This document shows positions 42,859-54,800 of a stretch of 57,766 nucleotides of DNA, in pieces. Source of the stretch: Lingula anatina (taxonomy: Eukaryota > Brachiopoda > Lingulata > Lingulida > Lingulidae); NCBI RefSeq assembly GCF_001039355.2, contig NW_019775509.1, positions 66,385-124,150 on the forward strand, in the 5' to 3' direction. The notes beneath the pieces are model-generated. The model saw only the letters and a list, made by a program, of their open reading frames with translations. It was not told the origin of the DNA and did no database searches. Position numbers and translations under genes: made by a program. Within the stretch, counting starts at the first letter, position 1; the number at the start of each line of letters is the position of its first letter.

Positions 42859-43882
42859 ATGAATGGAGACGATTATGCCGAAGAATCCGCAGGACTCGGA
42901 ATTAATAATGTCTTGTTTATGATTTTGATAAGTCTTTTTCTAGTTTGGTATATTTTTTTAAGAAAAAATCAGGGAACAGAAGATATGGAACGAACTCTTC
43001 CTACTCTTCCTAAAGCGATTCAAGAGCAATTCAAAAAGTTGATTTTGTGTAAACATGGCAACAACAAATACCAGTGCAAATCGGGATGTGCAATTCGAGA
43101 ACTAAGGGACTTGATTTTTAGTCAACCAAAGAAAGATGTGACAGGCATGACCTTGGAGGAGAGATCTCGTCTTCTGCTGGATGAGTTATTCAACGAGAGA
43201 AATAATGCCAACATAGATCTCTTGTTGAGGAGGGAAATAGACGAACTGGTTGGTATAAAGTAACTGGTCTGTTTATTCTTACCTTACCTTAACATTATAG
43301 CCTGTCGTGATAGAGTTTTTAACACATTCAAGAAAAAATGAATTAAGGAGTTTTATTGCTAACAACTGACCATTTTATTATGGTTGATTCTTAATATCCC
43401 TGGTAACATTGTTTTCCTCGTCATATCTACATAGGAAAAATTCTGTGAGGTCTGTGTCTCATTTTAACTATTTTTAACAAAATTATGGGCTCATAGTAGC
43501 AAAAAACCTTAACTGTGGGTAAGAGATACTAAAGAGTGGGTGAACTACCGGTTACCCTATTCAGTTCCCAAAATTTAGAGAAAAGGTATGACATGGTTAT
43601 GTCGTAGTGAATTTAATTCTAAAACTGGCATGAAATGCGTTTTTGAGTCACTTCATTACCTTCTTTTTCTCAATCGCTGAATTCTGCACACCAAGCTTTT
43701 CCACGCTTTTCTGTAGTGTGCCATAGCCTGAGTTTGAAAAAGCTCATGCCTGTCTATTCTTTAATGTTTCTTATGACTGCCTTTATAGCTCACTCCTTCA
43801 ATTGTGAATAAATTTTAATAATTCCAAAACTATCATTGTTAATAATTAAAACTGGAATCATTAAATTTGCACTGCGTGGAAA

Positions 43883-43917
<35 letters not shown>

Positions 43918-45773
43918 ATCGCGTCACCATGCCTTTTCAGCTGGGTATTCCGCCTCTTCTTGTGGTCAGCTCGTTTGGTCACTTGGTGGGATTGAAAGCG
44001 TTAATAGCAGCAGGAGCGGACGTTAACACTCGCAGCAAAACGGTAAGGAACGGCCGATCTTTTTCTGATCTGTATAATATTTTTAGCTGCTTGCGTAGAT
44101 ACACATCTATGACATATTGATGAATACAACTCACTGGCTACTGCCTAACTGAAAATACAAACGATCTTCCTTGCCACTGTGTTCTGATTAAAATGTTGTT
44201 GGTAAGGACCAAGATTACAGTGAGTATTTTTGAGACGGGCCTACATTGCGTCATTTTTATTTCCTTTCAGTTTAATGCGTTCATATTTGCTGAATGACTA
44301 CATAATTGTTCTTCTTTATTTGCACGTAATTGCATGGAAAACAGGGTTGCGCAGTTATGTGAAATCTGAATTGAAATCTGAATGTCTTCATTTTCACCGT
44401 TACTGGGATACTTCATTTTGTATCGATTAATTCAATTTGTTTACTTATTTCATGCACTAACCAGGATGGGAGCTCCGCGCTCATTCACGCTGTGAAATGT
44501 GGCAACCCGACAGTTATGCAGGAACTTTTGCAACATGGTGCCGATCCTTCATTTGAAGATAACGTAAGTTACACTTTACCATTTTCGAAGACAATAGTCT
44601 TTGGATCTTATAGTATAGGCCTTGTGTAATAAACACTTTTACTTGTGTAAGTTATGAATTGGATACTATAATTCGAATGTTAAACTCTTAACTACAAGTT
44701 GGGCGAGTTTCGATCACCTCCACCTTTCCTCCTACATCATTTTCCCCTTTTTTTTATCCATGGTCATTAGTTTTTTGGGGTGATTGTGTCTTTTCCAGGA
44801 AGGCATGAACCCCCTCATGGTGGCAGTAATGAAGAAAGACTCGGGGCCGGTGAACGTTCTGTGGCAGTACAAACACAAACTGGATATCAACCGATCTAAT
44901 AAGGTGACAGCGCATATCAAACATTTTTATTAATACGAATTTATATATATTAAACAGTAAGATAATTTGGTAAATATAAACCACATATCTAACACTCTTC
45001 AGTCTACCATCAGAATCCGGTTTGCGCTGACTGTTTGATAAATAACAAACCACAAGTTATTTGCCAAATGATGTTGACTGAATGTTTTCCGCTTGCCTCT
45101 GCTTTCAGCTTTGGCTGTCCACCGTCAAATATTGTTAAATTAAATCAGAGTCAGATATTCATAACTTCTTCATCTTATTGAAATCTAAAGGATAAAACGT
45201 TGATAAACCAAACACATTCAGATAGTGGTATTTTGTAAATATTTTCTGATTCAAATCCTCGAGGATAAACCGTGGATTAGACATTACCAGTATCCATAAT
45301 GATATTTTCAGAGAGGCTACACGGTGTTGATGATCGCCGCAGAAAAGAACTGGGAGAGCTGTGTCAACATGCTGATATCCGCGGGCGCCGACAAACACAA
45401 GCAGGCCAACGTAAGTGCGGGCGGGATGATGATGATGATTGCTTTATTTTCCCAGATAGTCCTTAATTTGCTTTCAGTGAGATTTTATTTAATTCAGTTA
45501 TTTATTTCATTTCCTTTTTATATATTACAGTGCAAAATTTTAGCATCTGTGTTGATTGGACGAAAAAAGTTCTGCAATGAATATCACTTGCAATGATAAT
45601 TTGACAACTGTAATTAAATAAATTCTTATTTGCCGTGGTTGATTCTTACAGGACGGATCTACTGCCCTGATGCTTGCAGCCGTGCATACTGACAACATCA
45701 AGACAGTGGAGAAATTGGTGGCAGCGGGCACCAACCTTCTTCAGGAGGATTTCGTAAGTCTCCGCCCCACCTG

Positions 45774-45814
<41 letters not shown>

Positions 45815-48800
45815 CATGTGTGTTTGGCGAAGAGAGAAAAATAAACAGAATTCCCAGTGTAATGTAGTGTAATACATCTTTTTAGAAGTCTTAGATTTGT
45901 TGCAGATCTGATAAATAGGATCTGATTAAATAAAGTTTCATGAAGCCTCGATTCTGAACTTGCACCCAATTAAGAACAATGGTTCCAAGCCGACCAAAGA
46001 CATTTTTTAAAATATGACCTCAAATTATGATTCGGTATAACATACATGCAGACTTTGAGTTTTTTATTTGATTTGAACAGATCGGCCGCACGGCTATATG
46101 CAGGGCAATTCTTAGCGAGCTAACAAATGCATCAATTGGTGGGAACAACAAAGTCGGCACAGAGACCAAGGCGGCCGAGTATCTGCTGAGTAAGCTGACC
46201 AGTGCCATGAGGGAGAAATACATCGGGGTAGGTCTGCCACTGAAAAGTGATATAGATTACTAATTGGCCAATTGGGAATTGTGTGTAGCACACGAATTAG
46301 GAAATGTAGATTGTTTTATATGAGCTTCACTTTAATCGTCGGCGTAAAGTTGTATTCTGCATTTTTACGATTCCTGATAAAATTAAAAAAAAAAGTGCCA
46401 AGAAAGGTGCCAAAATATTGAAATATTGAAAAATAAGAATGAATTTTTGAATGTTCGGTTAGGTTGTTACATGTATATCTGACAATCACCTTGCCGTAAT
46501 CGCCAGTTGGCTTACCCTTATGATATCTTGATATTCAATGATTATTTATCTATTATACAACCGTGGACTTTTTAAACACTATACTTACGTACTAGACCCA
46601 TTGCTTTGAAACATAAGGAGTCAGGAGAGTCACGTCTTTCACCAATAATACATTATATGTACGTAACGGACGTGTTCACAAAGGTATACATCTTCTCCTT
46701 AGCAAACACTTTAAGGCACAGTGACACAATACAGGCATGCTGTAAACGCATCCATTATTTGATATTGTCTAGAATGCAGTTTTAAAGCATACACACTAAC
46801 CTACCACATTGTGACCTTAATCAGAGGCGGGTCCAGCTAATCAGGGACGTACCAAAGGCCTCCAAGCTCGCTCCGGAGGAATACTATTGCAGCACCCTCT
46901 TCCCCGTGCTGGCCTGCCTGACCAATAACAACACCAACAAAGACAACTTCTACCGCCATAAAGTGATCGTTGACCTCGTGCACGTCATCAACACCTTTAC
47001 GTCGTCCGAGGAGATTTGCGAGTCGGCGTGTTACATGATGTGCTCCCTGATGAACGACCCCGAGGCGGAGAACTCTCAGGTCAGCAGGGGGGTCCAGTGC
47101 AGGTTCGTCCAGCAGTTTGTCCAGTGCCGCGGCCCGGAGGCGTGCCTGAAAATTCTCGACGTGTTCGTGAACAGCGGGAAGTGGGGCGACAGCAGCGCTG
47201 TGGGCGCTTTCCTCACGATAACCTTTGCCTCCGAGATCCCCGAGGGCCTCAAGTGGCTCCGAAAAAAGTACTACCTCCTTGCGCCCCATGTCACGAAGTT
47301 CGAGGAGTTGGTGAAAGCGGCGAGTTTTACCGAGTCGGAACTGAAGCTGGTTGAGCTGATTTGGTACAGGTTTAAGGACATCTTCAATTACGTGGCGAAA
47401 GAACGATCGGAGGTTGTCTGCAAAGAACTGCTGGCCATGGAAACGGCAAGGCGAAAGAAGAAGAAGAAAAAGAAGAAGAAAGATAAAACTAAGCTAGACG
47501 ACGACGATGATGATATTGCCCGCAGGAATCAGGAACGTCATGGAGATGCGGATGTGAGTTATCTGGAAGTGTCTCAAGATGATCTGGGCTCGAGCACAAT
47601 ACCAATGCCTCTCTATTGGGATCTACACATGCATGCTGATGGAAGGCGGCGCCCTGTTAATTTCGGCGACACCACGACGATTGTGACAACCATCCTTGCC
47701 GGCGAGGACCGCGAGCTGGATGATGATGGGACGAAGATGTTTACTGGTACCCACGCGGCTCTTAAGTGCCAAACAGGAACCGTTTCCAAGAGCAGCGACC
47801 AACTGCATAGACCAGGGAAAGGACTTGCCAAATGTGGCACAGATAAAACGAATCTGGCACCTGACTCCCAGCACAACAAGTCCCATGAATTGAACACAGC
47901 AACACGCCATGCGAAAATAAACGAGAGTGGTAAAGGGGAAAATTTTGACAAAATCACGGCAATGTTTCAAGTAAAGGCAGGTGGTGCAACTGAACCTCTG
48001 GAGGTCATAGATACTAAGCAAGATCAGGAATCTGAAGAAGAATGTGTTGATGCAAGTACTGTAGATTACACTTCTGAGCCGGAAGAAAACAGCAGAGCTA
48101 ACAATAATGGCGGTGGCGGTTTTATGAAAATGTTGTGTTCCATCAAGGACTTTTTCAAAGGGGAAAAACAACCAAAAGAAAACGCACCGAAAAACAAATT
48201 ACTTAAGCCCGGTAAATCTACAGAACGCTTGCATGATGAGCCACGAACACCAGGGAAAAAGGCCGAGAAGGTCAAATGCAAGGGTAAAAACAAACATTCA
48301 GAGGAGACGGCTAAGGGAGGACGCTTACATATAGTTGATAAACAAGATGTTAGCAAGGGGGGAGAACAGCTAATACCTGCCGAAAATAAGGAAGCAAAGT
48401 TGAAAGGGATTAAGTCAGAAATATCACAAGAAAGGAAAGTGGGCTACAAAACGGAAGAGGAAATGAAGACTGAAGAGGTAAAACACGAAAAACAATACCC
48501 CAAGAAAGCGGAGGTCAAAACTGAAAAACAAGTCGCAAAGAAGGTAGACGTAAGCACAGAAGAATCACACTGGAAAAAGGAAGCGAATTCATACGCTTCC
48601 AAGGTAGCCATGCGCAACAACTCCGAGACTCCTTTGACGCCAGATAAACCTCCGAAGTCGGGAGCCAGCCCTGGCAACCGTCAGGATCCATCCCATAAAG
48701 AACGAGAGGGAGAAATTGCTGGAGATACAAAACAACCGCGATTGCAGCAAACCCCCTACAACATGGTGTCTAATATACCTCGAAGATACATAGGACCCTC

Positions 48801-51800
48801 ACGTCTTCCTGCAAGCCAATTTCCCTATACATTAGGCCGTTGGCCTTACCCTCCTTCAGGATCATCCAATAACATGGACGAGAAAGCTCAAAGAGTGCGA
48901 CAGTATTTTACGACCGGCCAAGCTAGTAATAAGACCGAGGATAATGCCAAACATGCACAGCCAGCATCTTCTAAACCGCAGATGACAACTAATACAACAG
49001 CACATCAGGACGGACAAAACACCGCTGGTGGTAACCAAAGCCCTTTGAAAACTGGTTGTTCTTCACAACAAACATCTGCACCAGTGCACCCAGCCAAGAA
49101 AAATGTTCAAAATAAAGACCAGCCTTCGCGGATCCCGCTTCCTGTGCAAGGCGATAAAAAGCAAACAACTCCAGCGAGGACGGAGACAACACAGGCAAGC
49201 GTTAAAGAGACCAAACAAGAATCTGTCCGACCGAAAACGGAATACACTGACAACATTCAAAATAGAAAGATTCTAAAAGCTACTCGGAAGTTGAACCGCG
49301 ATGAAAATGAGCAAGAAACTCAAGGCGATAAAACCCAAGGCGTGCCAAGTGCTTTACAAGGACAGGAATCCAAAGAAAGCTTAGATTTGGATAGCAAAGT
49401 AAACCCTGACGACGATAACAATATCGGTGAGGAGAAGGAAGAAAAAAACGAGTGTCAGCTCAAAGCAGAAGCTAACGAAAGTGGTGCAAGCAGTAGCATA
49501 GATAACAGCGATATTGCTTGGCTTTTGGCGGGAAAGCCGCCACGTCCACGAGAACCAAGCAAAAATGCAAAACTTATGATGAAGAAGTCGGACAAAAGAG
49601 AAAAACGTCGCATTAAGAAAGAAAATCAGAGGATCAAAAAGCAGATGATGAGGCTGACGGACGCGGAACTCGCTGAGATAAAACAGTGTGCAGAAGAGGG
49701 ATTGGAACAGAACAAAGCCAAGAATGAAAATGCCCAACCAGCTCGGGATGAGAAAGAAAAACATGCCGAGAAGACCGACGCCGAGCCCGCAGCTGTTGGT
49801 ATGGTGACATGTGAAGCGGGAAAGAAAGTTTCAACAAAACCAAAGGAAAAAAACGATTCCAAGAGCGCAACCATCTATCTCAAAGGAAATACTCACGTGA
49901 AAGAGAAGGAGCGAGTCCAGAGTCACAGCGGACACAAGACCTTTGCAATCGATGGAATCGAAGACCTTAAGCCTGGCTATCCGGGTTATCTCTTTGATGG
50001 TTACAGGAGATGGTACTTGACTGGCAATTATGAATATAAATACGTGAGGCCCTCCAGGCAACAGCGTCGACGAGCTTTTGGAATTGGACCGAACAGTAAG
50101 CCATCTCATCACAGAGAACCGTACACACCAACCAAGTGTGACATTGGAGAAACATCAACTGGTGGCGCGGATGACACTGGAAACACCACAGAAGACATAG
50201 ACAGAACAGGCCGATTGTCACCCAGTGCTTCCCAAATGTGCAAACGCAGAGCAGAACAGCAACAACAGAAATCCAGTGTGAGTGACGAGTACGGTAATAA
50301 ACCCACAGCAGACACAAGGAGAGCCGGATTTTGCGTGGAAGATTTACAACATCTACGTGATGAGAAAATAGTTGCTCCGTTGAAACAGAGGTACGGAGGC
50401 GGTAACAACAAAAAGAAGGACAAGAAGTTGAAGAAGAAAGGAAAGAACAAATTTACACCGGTATTTGAAGGTCCACTGGAGTCAAATTTGAAAGGAAGCC
50501 AGATCGCGCATGCATCAGGGGATAGATTATCTCAAACAAAGCTGTCGTTTTCTATGGACGACTCCAGTGTAATAATGTACAATCCAGACATCCCTATTAC
50601 TCATATGGAAGGAGAGATCATGGCCGTTCAAACGGCGGCTGAGCTCGGAATTTTGAGCGACATTGACGACAGTCGGACCAGTCTCTACACCGATCAAATA
50701 TCCTCAGAAGCTGAATGTTACCCAAAAGTCGCACAAGCCCCTTCCTCAGCGAATACTGTTTTGTATGCCGACTTTCTGAAAGATCTTCCGCAGTCCACTC
50801 CAACCAAGAAAGCCCAAGAGTCACGTAAAGAGGTGACCACTGGTACTGCTAAAAGTGCATCTTCTATACCAGCTGAACAGGATGTCGACCCACCTGTGTG
50901 TCCAGCAACATCCATCGACCACAAACAATGCCTGCCACTGTCTGAAAAAGTAGAAGCTGCGAATGATCAAATGTTTTCAAAGGCCGATATGGCACGCGTT
51001 GATAACAATGACACAGAGGAAAACAAGCAAGAGTTTGAGACCGTCACCGGGCGCAAGAAAGCGTGGAATAATCCAAAGGGGACCAACAAACCACGGTTGA
51101 AAAAGACAGTGTCTTTTAATGGTCCCCCTTCCCCAACAGCACGAAAGCAATTAAGATACAATGATGCAGATGTCAACGATTGTCAGTCTAAGATAACAGG
51201 AGACAGATTAGATAAGAAAGATGGAAACGTTCCGGGCAATATTACTCCGAGTGAAAAACAGAAAGCCGAGGTGAACGGAGTTAAAGATCACAAAGTAAAA
51301 CAAGATGATGCGCTCACCCTAGAATCAATTGCCGCAACATTGGCACAGGGGGCCACAGGAACACAGAGCACAGTCAAGGACAAACAAACACAGGTCCACA
51401 GTACAGCTAGTAGGGTTTTACCACTGAAGGTGATGTCATTGGCAAGAACTCAAGAAGCAACCAAAGGGAAGACACCCAAGGCACTATGTGCCACTGTCCA
51501 GGTGCCTGCGCTGAAGACGCTTGCAAAAGCTCAGCAACCTCTCAAACAAAAAGCTGCTAAAGTGCCAAACAGGCTGCCTCCCCGGATGATAAAGCCTCTT
51601 GCAAAAACAAACTTCTGGCAACAAATCGAAAACCAACACTCGGACGGGGACAATACCAATGTGACAGCTGATACAGAGAGGGATGATGTTGTCACTTCTT
51701 CCATGGGCGGACATGTGCATATCAACGAAAATGAGCAAGTTGTGGATGTAGGGCACGAAGAAAACACCGCACACCTCACAGTGCAAGCAGATGAAGAAAA

Positions 51801-54800
51801 AATCCTGAATGTTTTTAGTTCTGAGAACACCGATGACAGCAACTTAAAGGGTGAAGCTCCAAGGGTCGACTTTACGCCAAATATAATTGAAGACAACTTG
51901 GACAAGTGCAACAAGGAGAAGATTGTGAATATCAAGTGTGGAATGGACAGCGACCCAGTGATTGGTGGCCATCGGTGCGTATCACCTCTGAGCTTTGACG
52001 ACGGCATGGACAAAAGTAACAAGGAAATAGACCTGACGTATGACAGCCACGCCATTAAATCCAACAGCCAACAGAGAGAGTTTGAAAGATTCCCGTTTGA
52101 AGAAAGCGATCCATATTTGACAGACCCTATAGTTGACGAGAAGGAAAGTAACGGACAGATAGTATTCCCAAGTTTCCACGGTCCGGACGTTGTAAACAAT
52201 GCACTCAGAGCCCAGTTTGGTCAGTTGGCAGACGACAAATTTGGTAGTATAATGTGGGGACAGCAGCGCCACCAACCGTCAGCAATTGACACTCGCATAT
52301 TCAACACCTTTACACCACCTCAAGTAAGGACCCTACCTCGACAAGATGGCGTCCAGCAGATACAAGAAGGATCCGTCCCCGATTTCTTGGCCACCATCTG
52401 GCGGGGCTGTCGCGAGCTCCCTTCAGTGCCTCAGCAGCAGTCGCGCCTGCCTATTTTCCAGACGTTGCAAAACAGTTTCCTAGGCCATCACAACGCCAAC
52501 CAGAAAAACATCAGCCAGACAAACATGGCCACCATTGAACCGAAAACGGACGCCGCCGTCATTGTGACCAGCGGCTTGCCGTGGATACGAAAGAGTTTGC
52601 GATGGGCAGACAAACTGAACTTTTTGGTCGATCTGCCCAATGAATCGATACAGAGAGTTGGCAATATGGTGTTCTGCGAGAACGAGGACAAACTCTTCAT
52701 CACCAACAGGTAGGACTGCCCAAATTAGTGAAATATAACACGTGCATAGAATAAACATTTGCAACATTATTTATAAGTGATGATATGTAAAGAGGTCTTA
52801 TCATGTCGAGTCAAGTTCCAGAGTGGTATAAATTCAAACTAGTAGCCAAAAGAGTTATATAAATGAAAACCAGATTAGGTGCCGTTTGTTAAACGTGAAG
52901 CAATTTTATGTTGATTATTTAATAAAGAATTATCCTCCCTACGTTTGAACGATATTACAGTGCTCAGCTCTGATAAGTATCGTATCCTTTAAAAGGGACT
53001 CCAGCAGTTCACTAATGATCGGCCTGTTAGACGACGGGACAGAGGTCGCAGTGAAGAAAATGCCGGTGACCAACCACATCAACCTGGCAAACACCATGAA
53101 GTCACTGATGGGTTCTCAGATGGAACACAGTTACATCCTCAAGTACAGAGTGAGTGCCATCATGTCTTTTAACCATTATTTCGTAATTGCAGGTCATTTC
53201 AGTTATCTACTAGCTTACTCTCGTCCTTTTAAGACCCTGTTTTAATAAGTGGACAAACATTCAAAGGTTGACATATTCGCCACATTTCCCTACAAATTGA
53301 TGGGTATAAGGGTTATCGTCAAAGGGGTGTACATAAGGTCTTCAATAATTTCTGTATTCATTCCAGGGGTTTGCCGTCCTGAACAAATATGCTTACATCG
53401 CGTCTGACCTGTGTGACTGGACGCTTGACCAGCACATCGATAACATCCGAAGGGAGAAGCGATTCGATGAGACCACCGTCCAGCGCCTGGTCTGGCAGCT
53501 GCTGAAGGGTCTGGAGCACCTGCACAACAAGTGCCACATGGCACACATGTTTTTAATGGTACGGGTATCGGTATTTTTTGCCGCTTTACTACCTTGTTCC
53601 TAATAGGAATAATGGTCTTCATTGCATGTCTTTTAATCCATCCCTTTGTTTTAATCAAAGTTTTATTTTTCTATTTGTGCTTTATTTATTTTCGAACTTT
53701 TTTTTGGTCGTATTGTATTGTATGTCATTTATTTTATGTAGATGTTTTAATTTGTTATTTTATTCTAACCTAGTTCATGTTAAACATGTACAATTTTTGT
53801 TGCTATTGATTAACAAACTTATTATATTATTATAAAATGTACAAGTAGGCTGGTATAAATTGCATTTTTAAGCTGAAAATCTAAAGATCATGCAATGCTC
53901 GTACCTGAACGTTATATGTTTTAGTTGTACTTTTTATGCCGGGAATCTATGAACCGATGGAAACCTTGTCTAGCTTTCTAAAAAGGATGTTTCACGCCTA
54001 TACTTCTGTTTCATTTCAGTGATTTTTAAAATTTGTTTTTTATTTAATTAAATGCACATTTTCCTGGTTATGGTAAAGGGATTTTACATTTTTGCTTGTT
54101 TTTATATTGCACTACTGCAATAAATACATTTCTTATCGTTTCAGCCGAAGCGAATTCTTATCGACGTCTTCGGCAAAGTTCAACTCGCTGGGTTCGGCAT
54201 ACTGCGCCCTCAACCTGTGCGACACCCTGGCACGGAGGGTGCCCCGGAAAAATGGGTCGGTAAGTATCGTTAGGGTGTTACAGGGTTTCAGTTGAAGTAT
54301 TTTAAAAGGGACTCCAGCTGTTTAGTAAAGATCGGTCCGCTAGACCGATATTTTTCCCCGTTTTTCACATAGTTTTAATCAATGGTTAGAATTTCTAAAT
54401 CGACCCTTGCTAGATTGAATATTTGTGACTTATTGCTAAATGCTTTCACTGTCATACACATCCAGGAAAAAGTATGCTTTCCATACTTTCAAATATCAAC
54501 CATGTAAGTCTATATTTCAACAAACCATCACTCAAACGTTTTGTAGAACGGACATGTTGTATTGGATACCAACTGATTGAGGACTTGAGTTCATAGGACT
54601 TCGTTCTCAGGTTAAGTAGTCAGCCAATCAATGCTCGCAGTCAATGCTTCAGGACAGCTGCGCTCTCGGTTTTGTCTGTATTTCTGTGTACCTGTTTTCT
54701 CTTAGATTCCCAGGCTGCCTGGCACCCTACTGAATGCCAAAGTGCCATTAACGGGATGCTTGTGTATAGCAACTACACTATGAAGTCGGACGTCCAGGTG

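Noticed and set aside
42859-43263. TM exon as a stand-alone 134-residue gene ending TAA at 43261-43263
   Set aside because: Not excluded, but the phase-0 join from 43248 to the first ankyrin exon gives a continuous protein and the ankyrin exons have no other start; kept as a caveat.
46837-52275. Many minus-strand and off-frame ORFs inside the 5.9-kb exon
   Set aside because: They are shadows of a long biased coding exon, with no family resemblance or splice support.
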